From positions 62,001 through 126,000 of the forward strand of contig JACOEM010000005.1 in the NCBI GenBank assembly GCA_024998565.1: a stretch of 64,000 nucleotides of DNA, read 5' to 3'. The position numbers and the translations under genes were made by a program. This document shows positions 1 through 7,927 of the stretch, in pieces (the stretch's first letter is position 1; each line of letters starts with the position of its first letter). Source of the stretch: Nitrospira sp. GTDB lineage: Bacteria; Nitrospirota; Nitrospiria; Nitrospirales; Nitrospiraceae. A model generated the notes under the pieces. The model was not told the DNA's origin. It worked only from the letters and a program-made list of their open reading frames with translations, and did not search any database.

Positions 1-260
1 CGTTGTCCGGACGGCGAGTCCGGCGTGACCGAATTGGGGATGACTTCTTCTCCCACCACCTGACCGATCACCGTCTCCTGCGTCCTCAGCGTCGTTTCCT
101 GCAATGCACCGGGCCAGAATTGTCCCAGGCCGTTGATCATAATTAAGGCAAGCATCCCGGCCACCATCAACAGGCTGAGCGCCACACCGGAGGCCGTCAT
201 CCAGACGAACAGTTCCCCGCCTCGCCAAAAGTCCTTCATGAGCTTCGACCGTTCACCCAT
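1..260 (-). CDS. pstA: Phosphate ABC transporter permease PstA (N-terminal part, cut by window edge)
   Basis: Only the first 86 codons are in the window. The frame opens with ATG at 260, inside the last codons of pstC (8-nt overlap, so translation is probably coupled). It shows a short charged N-terminus, one membrane segment at about residues 17-40 and then a periplasmic-looking stretch, as expected of the long form of PstA that goes with a long PstC. PstA is the second inner-membrane permease of the high-affinity phosphate importer. The identity rests on operon position and the membrane pattern, since the transmembrane core lies outside the window. Confidence 0.75.
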   Translation of the reverse strand, partial: MGERSKLMKDFWRGGELFVWMTASGVALSLLMVAGMLALIMINGLGQFWPGALQETTLRTQETVIGQVVGEEVIPNSVTPDSPSGQ

Positions 261-2481
261 GGCTGTACTTATCCCGGAGCCGCTGACGAATGAGTTCCGC
301 CAACGAGTTGATGACAAACGTGACGATGAACAAGAGCAAGGCGGCGAGGAACAACACCCGATAGAGACTTCCGCCATGCGGAGCTTCCGGAATTTCCACG
401 GCGATATTGGCCGACAGCGTCCGAAAGCCGTTCGCCCAATTCCAATCGAGAATGGGAGTATTCCCCGTGGCCATCAGGACGATCATGGTTTCCCCGATCG
501 CACGCCCGAACCCGATCATCACGGCGGAGAATATTCCCGGGCTGGCGGACAACAGCACCAGATACAGAACGGTTTGCCAACGAGTCGCGCCCAGCGCGAG
601 CGACCCGGCGATTTGGATCTTCGGCACATTGGACAGCGCCTCTTCGGCAATACTGTAGATGACCGGGACGATGGCAAACCCCATCATGATACCGACGATC
701 AGCGCGTTGCGCTGATCGTATTCGATACCGAGCCGGGTTGAGAGCCAGGCCTTGACGTTCCCATCGAACCACCAGCCTTCGATGGTGGAATTGGCCCAGA
801 GGCAGCCGACGATTCCGAGAGCCATGATGGGGAGCAGCAGCAATGCTTCCTGACCCTGCGGGAGGTGGCGTTTCACGGACAACGGACAGAGGTACCAGGC
901 GAACGAGGCCACGACAACCAGCAGAGGCAACACCAGCGCCATACCGGCCACCGCCGGGAGCATTCGTTCAAGAAGAGGGGCCAGCCAGAGCCCGGCAAGG
1001 AAACCGAGCACCACGGTCGGCAACGCCGCCATGACTTCAATAATAGGTTTAATTTTCGCGCGCAGGTCCTGATGCATGAATTGCGAGGTGCACAGCGCCG
1101 CCAGAATGGCAATCGGCACGGCGAGAAACAGGGCGTACATCGTCCCCTTGAGAGTTCCGAATGCCAGCGGAAGCAGACCGAGCTTCGGCTCAACATCATC
1201 CGACCCGGAGGAGGATTGCCACACATGCGCCGGCTGATCGTACCCCTCGTACCAGATCTTGCCGAACAACGTCTCGAGCGTCACTTCTGGATAGGCATTC
1301 TGCACCTGGTACAGAGTCAGTTGCCCGGCCCCGTCCAACGCGATCAACCCGTCGCCTTTCGGCGCGAACGCCACGGCGCGGATCGGAAACTCACTGTTGG
1401 CCAGCCGCAACAACGTTTGAGAAGAGGTCGCATGGTGCAGGAACAGATTGCCCTTCATATCGCCGGTCACGAACCCCTTGACCCGTTGCGACGGAGCAAA
1501 CGCGGTGACCGGCGCATTGTGAGGGCGGAGGGTATGGATTTGGGTCAGTTTCCAACCGGACGGGGCATCGGCGCGTCGCACAAGTCCCCAGGTCGAGACC
1601 GCACCGTCCTCAGACATGACCACCAGGCTACGATCGCCACTCAGAAACCCCAACGTCGTGACGGCCGTCGAGGATGCGGCGACAGTATAGGCGGCCCTCA
1701 TCTCCGGCGACTCCGTCTCGGACAAGGCGACATGCACCACCTGTCCGTCCGCGGTTCCCACATACAGATTTTCAAGTAACGCATCCAGGGCGAGAGCCGT
1801 CACCGCACCTTTCGGTTGCGGCAGTTCCGTGATGATCGGATGGTCGCCCGCCACGTCATCCGCCGCTATGCGCACGACGAGCAGCCGGCCGCCCTTCGAC
1901 AGGAGGGCCAGCAGACTTCCTTGATCATTGGCCCGGTAGGCCAGCCGGACGATGGGGCTCTTCGTCAGTGGAATAGGTTGACCGGCGCGAATATGCGGGC
2001 GCTTGCGTCGCTCGCCTTGATCGGTAAATTCCGTCGTGGTGCCGACTTTCAAGAACAGGATTTCACCATCGGCTGTGCCCACGGCCAACCGCGGAGCATT
2101 GCCGCCTCCGGACGCCATCGCCGTGATCTGGCGGCTCGTTACCTGTGCCGGCATCTCCAACGGGATGGGTTGGCCCGATGCCAGATCGAAGAACTGAATG
2201 GCTCCTGATGTGAACACCTGCGCGATCTCACGATGTTCATCGACCGCCACCTGAGCCGGACCTTCGTCCACAAGCAGGGCAGGCACACTCAGGCGTTGAG
2301 TCAACTTCGCGCTCGGCGCCGTGAACAACGGGGTGACTTCGCGAAACAGAAAAAAGAAGATCCCGAGAATGCTGACGATGGTCGCCAGCCCACCGACGGT
2401 AATAATGGCCCGGGCAAGCCGATCGAACAATGTTCGGAGATGCACAGGCCTCAGCATCAGTCGGAATCGCTCCGTGATCAT
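253..2481 (-). CDS. pstC: Phosphate ABC transporter permease PstC, large form with beta-propeller-like insert
   Basis: 742 residues, more than twice the usual 300-320. After one N-terminal membrane segment (about 22-46) comes a periplasmic region of roughly 350 residues with repeated strand motifs of the WD40/propeller type (for example VGTADGEIL and VGTADGQVV). A PstC permease core follows from about residue 435, with the EAA-type loop near IAGSLALGATRW and the GRAIGETM motif. With PstA it forms the membrane channel for phosphate. The ATG shares one base with the pstS stop (TAATG), so pstS-pstC-pstA is one transcription unit. Long PstC forms are known in several phyla, but the role of the extra domain is unclear. 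Confidence 0.93.
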   Translation of the reverse strand: MITERFRLMLRPVHLRTLFDRLARAIITVGGLATIVSILGIFFFLFREVTPLFTAPSAKLTQRLSVPALLVDEGPAQVAVDEHREIAQVFTSGAIQFFDLASGQPIPLEMPAQVTSRQITAMASGGGNAPRLAVGTADGEILFLKVGTTTEFTDQGERRKRPHIRAGQPIPLTKSPIVRLAYRANDQGSLLALLSKGGRLLVVRIAADDVAGDHPIITELPQPKGAVTALALDALLENLYVGTADGQVVHVALSETESPEMRAAYTVAASSTAVTTLGFLSGDRSLVVMSEDGAVSTWGLVRRADAPSGWKLTQIHTLRPHNAPVTAFAPSQRVKGFVTGDMKGNLFLHHATSSQTLLRLANSEFPIRAVAFAPKGDGLIALDGAGQLTLYQVQNAYPEVTLETLFGKIWYEGYDQPAHVWQSSSGSDDVEPKLGLLPLAFGTLKGTMYALFLAVPIAILAALCTSQFMHQDLRAKIKPIIEVMAALPTVVLGFLAGLWLAPLLERMLPAVAGMALVLPLLVVVASFAWYLCPLSVKRHLPQGQEALLLLPIMALGIVGCLWANSTIEGWWFDGNVKAWLSTRLGIEYDQRNALIVGIMMGFAIVPVIYSIAEEALSNVPKIQIAGSLALGATRWQTVLYLVLLSASPGIFSAVMIGFGRAIGETMIVLMATGNTPILDWNWANGFRTLSANIAVEIPEAPHGGSLYRVLFLAALLLFIVTFVINSLAELIRQRLRDKYSHG

Positions 2482-3497
2482 TACCGGATCTGGCTCAGCT
2501 GCTTCTCAGCCAAGGTGGCATCGACCGGGAAGTAGCCATCCCTCAGCACGTCGGATTGCCCCTCCCTGCTGTACACGTAGGCAAGAAACTCTTTCACGAT
2601 GGGGGAGAGGGGTTTTCCCGGGGCCTGATTCACATAGATGTACAAGTATCGCCAGAGCGGATACGTGCCGTTTCTCGTGTTCGCCTGGGTGGGTTCGATG
2701 AGCGGTTGGCCGGGCTTTACCGCCAGCGGAAGCATTTTTACTCCGGACGTGGTATAGCCGATCCCGCTGTAGCCGATGCCGTAACGATCTTCGCTGATCC
2801 CTTGCACCACGGAGGCGGAGCCGGGCTGTTCCTTCACCTGATCCTTGAAGTCGCCGTTCTTGAGTGCGTGTTCCTTGAAGAAGCCATAGGTGCCGGAAGC
2901 AGAATTGCGGCCATAGAGACTGACAGGCGCAGCGGCCCAGTCTCCGGTCAATCCGAGTTGTCCCCACTTGATCAGTTCGACCGCATGGCCCTGCCTCCGG
3001 GATTTGGAAAACAGCGCGTCCACCTCTGTAACCGTGAGTCCCTTGATCGGATTGTCCTTATTGACGAAGAGCGCCAAGGCATCCACCGCGACAGGGTAGG
3101 CAGTCGGCGGGTACCCGAACTTCGTTTCGAATGCATCGATCTCGCTCGACTTCATCGTCCGCGACATGGGACCGAGTTGAGCCGTGTTTTCAATGAGCGC
3201 AGGCGGCGCCGTGCTGGACCCCTTCCCCTCGACTTGAATTTTCACATTGGGATATTGCTTGCGGAATCCCTCCGCCCACAGCGTGATCAAGTTGTTCAAG
3301 GTATCGGAGCCGATGCTGTTGATCGTTCCGGAGACGCCGCTGACCTTACTATAGGACTTGAGCTTGGTATCGACGCTTCCCTGTTCGATGACAGCGACAG
3401 GCTCAGCGGCACCGGCTGTCCAAAGATCGGTCGTCATGAACGAACCCAACACTGCGAGCGTCACGCTCATACAGACTCGGCGGGCGGATAAGGACAT
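2481..3497 (-). CDS. pstS: Phosphate ABC transporter substrate-binding protein PstS
   Basis: 338 residues with an N-terminal signal peptide ending near the Ala-rich TAGAAEP. The phosphate-site signatures are the SIGSDTL loop and YGRNSASGTYGFF, matching the Arg and Ser-Gly-Thr ligands of E. coli PstS. The protein catches phosphate in the periplasm and delivers it to PstCA. The start is set at ATG 3497 because GGAGGAG lies 7 nt before it; a TTG at 3515 is in frame but would put that ribosome-binding site inside the gene. A row of Pho-box-like half-sites lies 90-120 nt upstream. It is the first gene of pstSCA. Confidence 0.95.
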   Translation of the reverse strand: MSLSARRVCMSVTLAVLGSFMTTDLWTAGAAEPVAVIEQGSVDTKLKSYSKVSGVSGTINSIGSDTLNNLITLWAEGFRKQYPNVKIQVEGKGSSTAPPALIENTAQLGPMSRTMKSSEIDAFETKFGYPPTAYPVAVDALALFVNKDNPIKGLTVTEVDALFSKSRRQGHAVELIKWGQLGLTGDWAAAPVSLYGRNSASGTYGFFKEHALKNGDFKDQVKEQPGSASVVQGISEDRYGIGYSGIGYTTSGVKMLPLAVKPGQPLIEPTQANTRNGTYPLWRYLYIYVNQAPGKPLSPIVKEFLAYVYSREGQSDVLRDGYFPVDATLAEKQLSQIR

Positions 3498-3586
3498 GTG
3501 CGCACTCCTCCACAAAAGTATCTATAAAAGTATGCATCACACTTCGAGTGTGTACACGACAGCATACGGTGATGCGATTTCACCTT

Positions 3587-3616
3587 GTTCACAGCTGTGT
3601 TACCGGCCTGTTAACT
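3587..3616 (-). promoter_or_regulatory. Pho-box-like direct repeats upstream of pstS
   Basis: Three half-sites of the GTTAAC/GTTAC/GTTCAC type begin at 3587, 3599 and 3610 on the plus strand, spaced 12 and 11 bp. Tandem half-sites with 11-bp period are the known layout of PhoB sites. They lie 90-120 nt before the pstS ATG. PhoB-type binding is inferred from this geometry and from five similar sites in the window. Confidence 0.65.
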
Positions 3617-3682
3617 CTTCTGACGACATGGGGCTCCGGCTGTTGGTTGCGCTGAGCAGCCGACTGCTGCCATGACTGAGCC

Positions 3683-3890
3683 CTAGCAGGATGCGGAAAA
3701 AGTCCGCCAGCGGCGTTCTCGCATCGCTCAGCGGCTCACCGTACGGCACGAGTACGATTCGCCACTTCGCTCGCTGCGGCCTTGCTGGACGGCCTTTTTG
3801 CTCATCCTGCGGCCGATTCTGATACCGACACGCCACGTGAGCTGATCGCGGCGTATTGCGGAACAATCCAGTTTTTCCACAGCCTGCTAG
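3683..3890. repeat. MITE-like inverted-repeat element, copy A
   Basis: A 125-bp core (3686-3810) has inverted ends: GCAGGATGCGGAAAAAG on the left, and GCAGGATGAGCAAAAAG read from the right on the other strand. An extra matching end, CTAGCAGGCTGTGGAAAAA, reads inward from 3890. The core interior matches the element at 47115-47239 in opposite orientation, including the stretch TACGATTCGCCAC and the segment around GGCCTTGCTGGACGGCC. No transposase is encoded, so this is a non-autonomous, MITE/REP-like sequence between pstS and the next gene. Confidence 0.75.
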
Positions 3891-3994
3891 ACTAGAAACG
3901 CGAGGACTCCAGATTCGCCCGCCGGCGACGCAAGGGAGGCAAAGCCAGGCCTTGACCGGCGCATGGGCTAGTTGTCTCGTCGTCATGCGGCCGC

Positions 3995-4711
3995 TCAGAC
4001 GGCCGGTCCGCATCCCGCCAGGCCCTTTTGATGAACCCATCGGAGCAGCTTTAACCGGGTGCTGATGCCAAGTTTGCCGAACAGATTGGTCAGGTGATGA
4101 CGGACAGTGATGGTGGAGATGTGAAGGCGGTCGGCAATGTCTTTGTTGGACAGACCTTGTCCGACCAACAGGGCAATCTCCTGTTCACGATCGGTCAAGG
4201 GAGAATCAAGGCGTTCAGGCAAGGAGGGACTCGCAGGGTCCCGACAGTCGGTCGTTTCTCTGCTATCCGACGAGGTCGGGTCGTTGCGCTCCTGTCGCCG
4301 GGACGTTCCGGGGAGCCTGCGGAGGTAGTCGACGGTTGCGAGCAGGACCTCCACCGGTTGAATGTTCAATACAATGCCGTCGATGCCGGACAACAGGAGC
4401 CCGCCGGTACCGTGCCTGTATTCCATGGCACTGATGGCGATGATTCTGATCGTCGGAACGGAAATCCGCACCTTCCGCACCAGGTCTGCGATGTCGATTT
4501 CTGACTCAAGCACCACAATGAGCGCCCGGGGCTTCTCGCGTGCGACGATCTCCTCCGCGTCCGATGCGTTGATCGCTTCCCCAACCAGCCTGACGTGCGG
4601 GTGAGTCGTCAGGACGGCCTGCAGGCCGAGACGGACGAGATCACTCTTGCAGACGGTCGCCAGGGCAATTGAATAATCGGGTGGTTCTCGTTCGCTCACT
4701 GGACCCATCAT
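3995..4711 (-). CDS. LuxR/NarL-family regulator with degenerate receiver domain
   Basis: 238 residues from the chosen ATG. The C-terminal 65 residues are a clear GerE/LuxR helix-turn-helix (LTDREQEIALLVGQGLSNKD, then STITVRHHLTNLFGKLGIS). The first about 125 residues have the length and strand pattern of a receiver, but the acidic pair is absent (VCKSD), the phospho-acceptor Asp is replaced in VVLESE, and the conserved Lys is replaced in VLNIQP. It probably works without phosphorylation. ATG 4711 is preceded by AGGCAGGA; an in-frame ATG at 4750 and GTG at 4780 lack good ribosome-binding sites. It lies in the phosphate island without a neighbouring histidine kinase. Confidence 0.85.
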   Translation of the reverse strand: MMGPVSEREPPDYSIALATVCKSDLVRLGLQAVLTTHPHVRLVGEAINASDAEEIVAREKPRALIVVLESEIDIADLVRKVRISVPTIRIIAISAMEYRHGTGGLLLSGIDGIVLNIQPVEVLLATVDYLRRLPGTSRRQERNDPTSSDSRETTDCRDPASPSLPERLDSPLTDREQEIALLVGQGLSNKDIADRLHISTITVRHHLTNLFGKLGISTRLKLLRWVHQKGLAGCGPAV

Positions 4712-4742
4712 TCCTGCCTGAGGTCTACCGCCTTCTGCCTCG

Positions 4743-5054
4743 TTACGCATGGGATGAGGCCGAAAGGCGATCGAGGCCACCTTGCCTCGTATCTGCGGCT
4801 TGTGAGAGCGTCAACCGTTCGGCCTCCAGCCAATCTTGGCGATCATGCCCGTCCTGCCGTCCCCGGCGCTGATACAGCTCATAGGCCAGTTTCTCAATGC
4901 GTATCCTGATCTCCTCGGCCGCTGCCATGCCGCCGGTTGGTTGCGGTTGCCGGTCGCGGACCGGCCGTGGGCGGGCAGACGCCTTCTTGGCCGACTTGGA
5001 GGGGCTACCTTTCTGCTTACTGTCTGCGGTTGACTTGATCCGTCGTTGTGCCAT
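4743..5054 (-). CDS. DUF2934-family small protein
   Basis: 103 residues. A basic, low-complexity Lys/Ser/Ala-rich first half is followed by a segment (about 48-85) with the DUF2934 pattern: an IEKLAYELYQRRG helix, then a His-Asp...DWLEAERL motif. The start at 5054 has AGGAGA seven bases upstream; the open frame runs further 5' but without such support. The function of DUF2934 is unknown, and the basic tail suggests nucleic-acid or polyanion contact (inference). It lies 31 nt upstream of the LuxR-type regulator on the same strand and may be co-transcribed with it. Confidence 0.7.
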   Translation of the reverse strand: MAQRRIKSTADSKQKGSPSKSAKKASARPRPVRDRQPQPTGGMAAAEEIRIRIEKLAYELYQRRGRQDGHDRQDWLEAERLTLSQAADTRQGGLDRLSASSHA

Positions 5055-5269
5055 CGCTGAATCTCCTGCTTGCATCGAACTGAGCCTTCCCCCTTCCGAC
5101 AGAAACGCATCGCTCGGACAATACGCACGCATGGGATTGTCGAGATTCTCCCGGAACCGTTCCACGATACGATTGTGAGGACGCCGAGTCGCTCGCCACT
5201 CGGGGGCCTCTCTGGGCAAAAGTCTTACCCAGGACCTGCGTTGCGCTCAGGCCAGTCCTCTGGCTGTCC

Positions 5270-5440
5270 TTACAGAGGGTCGGCTCGCGCGGACTCGTTG
5301 TCTTGCGCAAGGTCAGGAGACGCACCTGATCCGGCACTCACGAGGTGAATCGTCATGAACGGACCTAAGACCGTAAGGGTGAGGTTGGTGCCACCTTGCT
5401 CCGACGGCAGGGGCGTATGATTATTGCTCCATGAAAACAT
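5270..5440 (-). pseudogene. Truncated pstS-like ORF (56 residues)
   Basis: A 56-codon frame opens at ATG 5440 with a strong ribosome-binding site (GGAGGA, 7-nt spacing). Its residues 20-38, LTLTVLGPFMTIHLVSAGS, closely resemble the PstS signal-peptide region VTLAVLGSFMTTDLWTAGA of the gene at 2481-3497. After the signal-like part the similarity stops, and the frame ends at a TAA after a short hydrophilic tail. A Pho-box-like repeat lies 66 nt upstream. It looks like the 5' end of a decayed pstS copy that kept its promoter and translation start; a small exported peptide is the other option. Confidence 0.55.
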
Positions 5441-5504
5441 TGCGCTGTCCTCCGTGTGGGGAGGCCAGCATAGAGGCGCGACATTTCATGAGAGTCACTG
5501 TTTC

Positions 5505-5521
5505 TTTAACATTCGGTTAAG
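5505..5521. promoter_or_regulatory. Pho-box-like direct repeat
   Basis: Two TTAA-centred half-sites (TTTAACA and GTTAAGC) begin 11 bp apart, with TTAA at 5506-5509 and 5517-5520. They sit between the divergent truncated pstS ORF (start 5440, minus) and the PhoB-like regulator (start 5658, plus). The distance to the minus-strand ORF fits the other sites better. Confidence 0.55.
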
Positions 5522-5657
5522 CCGGACCATTTCTGGATAATGTTCATGAAGCCGTATGCGCTGCGGCGAAAGCCGCCAAGACTTTTACTGTCGAAGTAAC
5601 CTCTTCGCAATGCGGCCTTGAGGAAGGCGAAACAGATCAACCGTAGGGTCTGTTGCT

Positions 5658-6362
5658 ATGGTTTCTATGATCGTCCAGATCATCGAAGACGAGCCGCTCC
5701 ACGCCGACCTCCTGGACCGCGCGTTGCGCCAGGCCCAATTCGCGACGACGCTTGCCGCGGATGGTGAGAGTGGATGGCGTGACGCGCAGCGACTGCTGCC
5801 TTCGTTGATTCTTCTCGACTTGATGCTGCCGGGTCTCAGCGGCCATGAGGTCTGTCGCTTAGTCCGACGCACGCCTTTAACACGCCATATCCCGATCATC
5901 ATGCTGACGGCCGTCGGAACAGAAGCAGACCGTATTGCCGGCCTTGAAATGGGAGCAGACGACTACGTGGTGAAGCCGTTCAGCCCGCGGGAGGTCGTGT
6001 CGCGCGTCCATGCCGTACTGCGCAGAGTCCATGAGACACGTCGTGAGGCCCCTGTTCTGTTTTCCGATACCTCCATCACAATGGAGGGGCCTTACTTCGT
6101 CGTGTCCTTGCAGGAACGGCAAATCACCGTTTCGAACACAGAGCTGAGGCTGCTTCAATACCTGTTGACTCGGGATGGGGAATTGGTGCGCGGCGATGAA
6201 CTGCTGAACCTTCCAGGCGAGGAGCCCGGGAGCATGAACAGAGAGGAACTCGATCACCGTGTTCGCTTTCTTCGACGAAAGCTGGAGAACAGCGGTACGG
6301 GATCGATTGAGATTTTTCCGGGGTTTCGTTATCGCTTCCTGGCCCATCCGAGGCCAACCTGA
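5658..6362 (+). CDS. OmpR/PhoB-type response regulator with intact receiver
   Basis: 234 residues. The receiver (about 4-122) has every key residue: the acidic pair in IIEDEP, the phospho-acceptor Asp in LILLDLMLPG, Thr in IIMLTA and Lys in YVVKPFSP. The C-terminal half (about 135-232) is a winged-helix Trans_reg_C-like domain ending in GFRYRF, with a less typical recognition region than most family members. A DNA-binding phosphorylated regulator is expected, and PhoB is the natural guess given the island, but no histidine kinase gene is adjacent. Two ATGs (5658, 5667) are possible and neither has a strong ribosome-binding site. Confidence 0.88.
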   Translation: MVSMIVQIIEDEPLHADLLDRALRQAQFATTLAADGESGWRDAQRLLPSLILLDLMLPGLSGHEVCRLVRRTPLTRHIPIIMLTAVGTEADRIAGLEMGADDYVVKPFSPREVVSRVHAVLRRVHETRREAPVLFSDTSITMEGPYFVVSLQERQITVSNTELRLLQYLLTRDGELVRGDELLNLPGEEPGSMNREELDHRVRFLRRKLENSGTGSIEIFPGFRYRFLAHPRPT

Positions 6363-6491
6363 CACAACCGGCCGGAATACCGCCTCATTCGGAAAGCTGC
6401 GGCACTCAACCACAACTACCCGGCGGGGACAGGCTTCTACTGGAATGCCCTGCCTTGATCAAGGAGACCCTTGATGCTTGTCACGCAGGGA

Positions 6492-6731
6492 TCAGCCGAC
6501 GCAGGCTAAGACCCTCGCCCTCGACGAAATCCGTTCGATCTCGTACTCAAAGCCTCTTCGAAGCAGAATGATTTCTCCGCGTCGGCTCAGCTCGTCGACG
6601 GTCTTAAAGACCTGGTTCCAGCTGAGCTCCGGCAGCAGGGTCACGACCTGCTCCAGCGTCAGGGATTTTCGCAGGCATACGAGATCGAGGATCAGACCTT
6701 CGCTGGTGGGGGAAATGGATGGATGCACCAT
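6492..6731 (-). CDS. Small winged-helix-like protein
   Basis: 79 residues. The pattern LDLVCLRKSLTLEQVVTLLP, then a helix with SWNQVFKTVDELSRRG and a basic hairpin IILLRRGFEYEI, resembles a minimal winged helix of the MarR/ArsR type, without further domains. It may be a small transcription regulator of the phosphate island (inference). The start at 6731 has AAGGAGG seven bases upstream; the longer open frame from 6764 has no comparable signal. It runs opposite to the response regulator at 5658 and its 3' end lies 129 nt from it. Confidence 0.65.
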   Translation of the reverse strand: MVHPSISPTSEGLILDLVCLRKSLTLEQVVTLLPELSWNQVFKTVDELSRRGEIILLRRGFEYEIERISSRARVLACVG

Positions 6732-6893
6732 GGCACGCCTCCTTGTTGGGAATCCTTCACTCACCCTTGTCGCAGACCCGGGTAACTGTGGAGTCGGCGA
6801 TCACGTGCAGACAGTAACATGGGGAAACCGTATGTCTATGCAATCAACGCCGCATCAATTCTGAGTTAACTCGTTCCAGGGATCGCCTCGCCG

Positions 6894-7403
6894 CTAAATC
6901 TCTTCGCGGCCGCAGAACGATCCTCTCCCGGTTCCGTCGCCTTGCGCCGGCGAACAACGCACCGCCACCACCCGAATCGCTCCGAGTGCCAGGAGAATGG
7001 CTCCAAGCGAGAGCAGCTTCATATGGTCCGCATCCTTGAACCAGAGAGAAATGATTTCCGTCAACATGACCACGAGGATCGTATCGACGATGAAGGTGAC
7101 TTTGACGCGACCTTCTGAAAAATAGGTCAGCGTGGTCTTGAACACTTCCACGACCGCGAGAAGGATCAGCGTATCAACAATAATCTGCCGGAGCCCGATC
7201 TCCACCGGGGCATGCAGCAACAGTGCGATATCCAGAAAGGTTTTGACGACCCCGCCGGTCAAGGCGATGAGGATCGTCAGAATGAGCAGGCTGAGGACTG
7301 CCTTGATCCCTTTCATCCAGAGTTCGGTAAGATCGGTATCGATGGCACGCCCCATGAAATCCGAAAAGCGATGGACTCGGGGTTCTGAATTCATGAATGT
7401 CAT
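6894..7403 (-). CDS. psiE: PsiE-family phosphate-starvation-inducible membrane protein
   Basis: 169 residues with four hydrophobic segments (about 30-52, 62-82, 97-115, 122-142) in the arrangement of the PsiE family, including the conserved-looking VVEVFKTTLTYF and EIISLWF stretches. E. coli psiE is under PhoB control; its molecular role is not known. AAGGAG lies 8-9 nt before the ATG. A 38-codon membrane-peptide gene precedes it on the same strand by 58 nt, and a Pho-box-like repeat lies upstream of that gene, so the two are probably one phosphate-controlled operon. Confidence 0.85.
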   Translation of the reverse strand: MTFMNSEPRVHRFSDFMGRAIDTDLTELWMKGIKAVLSLLILTILIALTGGVVKTFLDIALLLHAPVEIGLRQIIVDTLILLAVVEVFKTTLTYFSEGRVKVTFIVDTILVVMLTEIISLWFKDADHMKLLSLGAILLALGAIRVVAVRCSPAQGDGTGRGSFCGREEI

Positions 7404-7461
7404 TCGCAGAATCTCCTTCTTGTCTTCTGAGGGTACGCTTCATATCGGACACGATGCGCTG

Positions 7462-7578
7462 TTACTCATATTTGATCATGATGGACCACAGGCCAATAAA
7501 AAGTCCGACAAGCAAGAGCATGGCGAGATGAAACGCGTCGTTTGAGGATGATGACATCAAGAAATCGGCAGCCGACAT
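7462..7578 (-). CDS. 38-residue single-pass membrane peptide upstream of psiE
   Basis: A 38-codon frame from ATG 7578 to TAA 7462. AGGAGG lies seven bases before the ATG, the best ribosome-binding site in this stretch. The peptide has a polar N-terminus with a serine run (residues 9-12) and one hydrophobic segment, about residues 18-35 (HLAMLLLVGLFIGLWSIMI), then a charged KYE end. No family is recognised. Position between a Pho-box-like site and psiE suggests a small partner or modulator of the PsiE-like protein (inference). Confidence 0.65.
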   Translation of the reverse strand: MSAADFLMSSSSNDAFHLAMLLLVGLFIGLWSIMIKYE

Positions 7579-7673
7579 AAGCGACCCTCCTGGTTATAAA
7601 TAAAAATGATACCCATCGAAGCAGACTCTTTCTTGAGTATATGGAGGCGCTGTTCCGGGAAGATCACTGCTTA

Positions 7674-7690
7674 GTTACAGCGTTGTTACT
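7674..7690 (-). promoter_or_regulatory. Pho-box-like direct repeat upstream of the membrane peptide and psiE
   Basis: Two GTTAC half-sites begin at 7674 and 7685, exactly 11 bp apart (GTAAC when read on the minus strand). The site is 96 nt before the 38-codon gene. Confidence 0.6.
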
Positions 7691-7785
7691 TCTAAAGCAT
7701 CACCGTGAGACTCCATGAGGACGCCCTCAAGTGCCCAACCTCACCTGACTCACGATTTACACCTTTGAGCCCGCACGGCCCAAGA

Positions 7786-7803
7786 GTTAACACCGAGTTA
7801 ACA
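7786..7803 (+). promoter_or_regulatory. Pho-box-like direct repeat upstream of the first PstS-like gene
   Basis: Two identical GTTAACA half-sites at 7786-7792 and 7797-7803, 11 bp apart. This is the clearest example in the window. A weaker AATT-centred continuation in the same 11-bp phase follows to about 7824. The ATG of the PstS-like gene is 125 nt downstream. Confidence 0.7.
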
Positions 7804-7927
7804 TCTCGCTAATTGATCAGCAATTCACCGCGAGTACCCTGGAACCAGTTATAGACAACATGTTGTTGTTTTTTCTCAAGAGAGCAATCCAATGAGCGGC
7901 AACCATCACTTCATACGGAGGCGTCAG

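Noticed and set aside
865-1779. 304-codon plus-strand frame antisense to pstC
   Set aside because: The pstC frame has clear family motifs over the same stretch; the opposite frame is Arg/His/Gln-rich with no ribosome-binding site or domain.
3600-4040. 146-codon minus-strand frame between pstS and the LuxR-type gene
   Set aside because: It runs through the MITE-like element and into the regulator gene in another frame; its composition and lack of a ribosome-binding site argue against coding.
6863-6872. GAGTTAACTC palindrome as a seventh Pho box
   Set aside because: Only one half-site is present and no second one lies 11 bp away, so it was not counted with the six sites.
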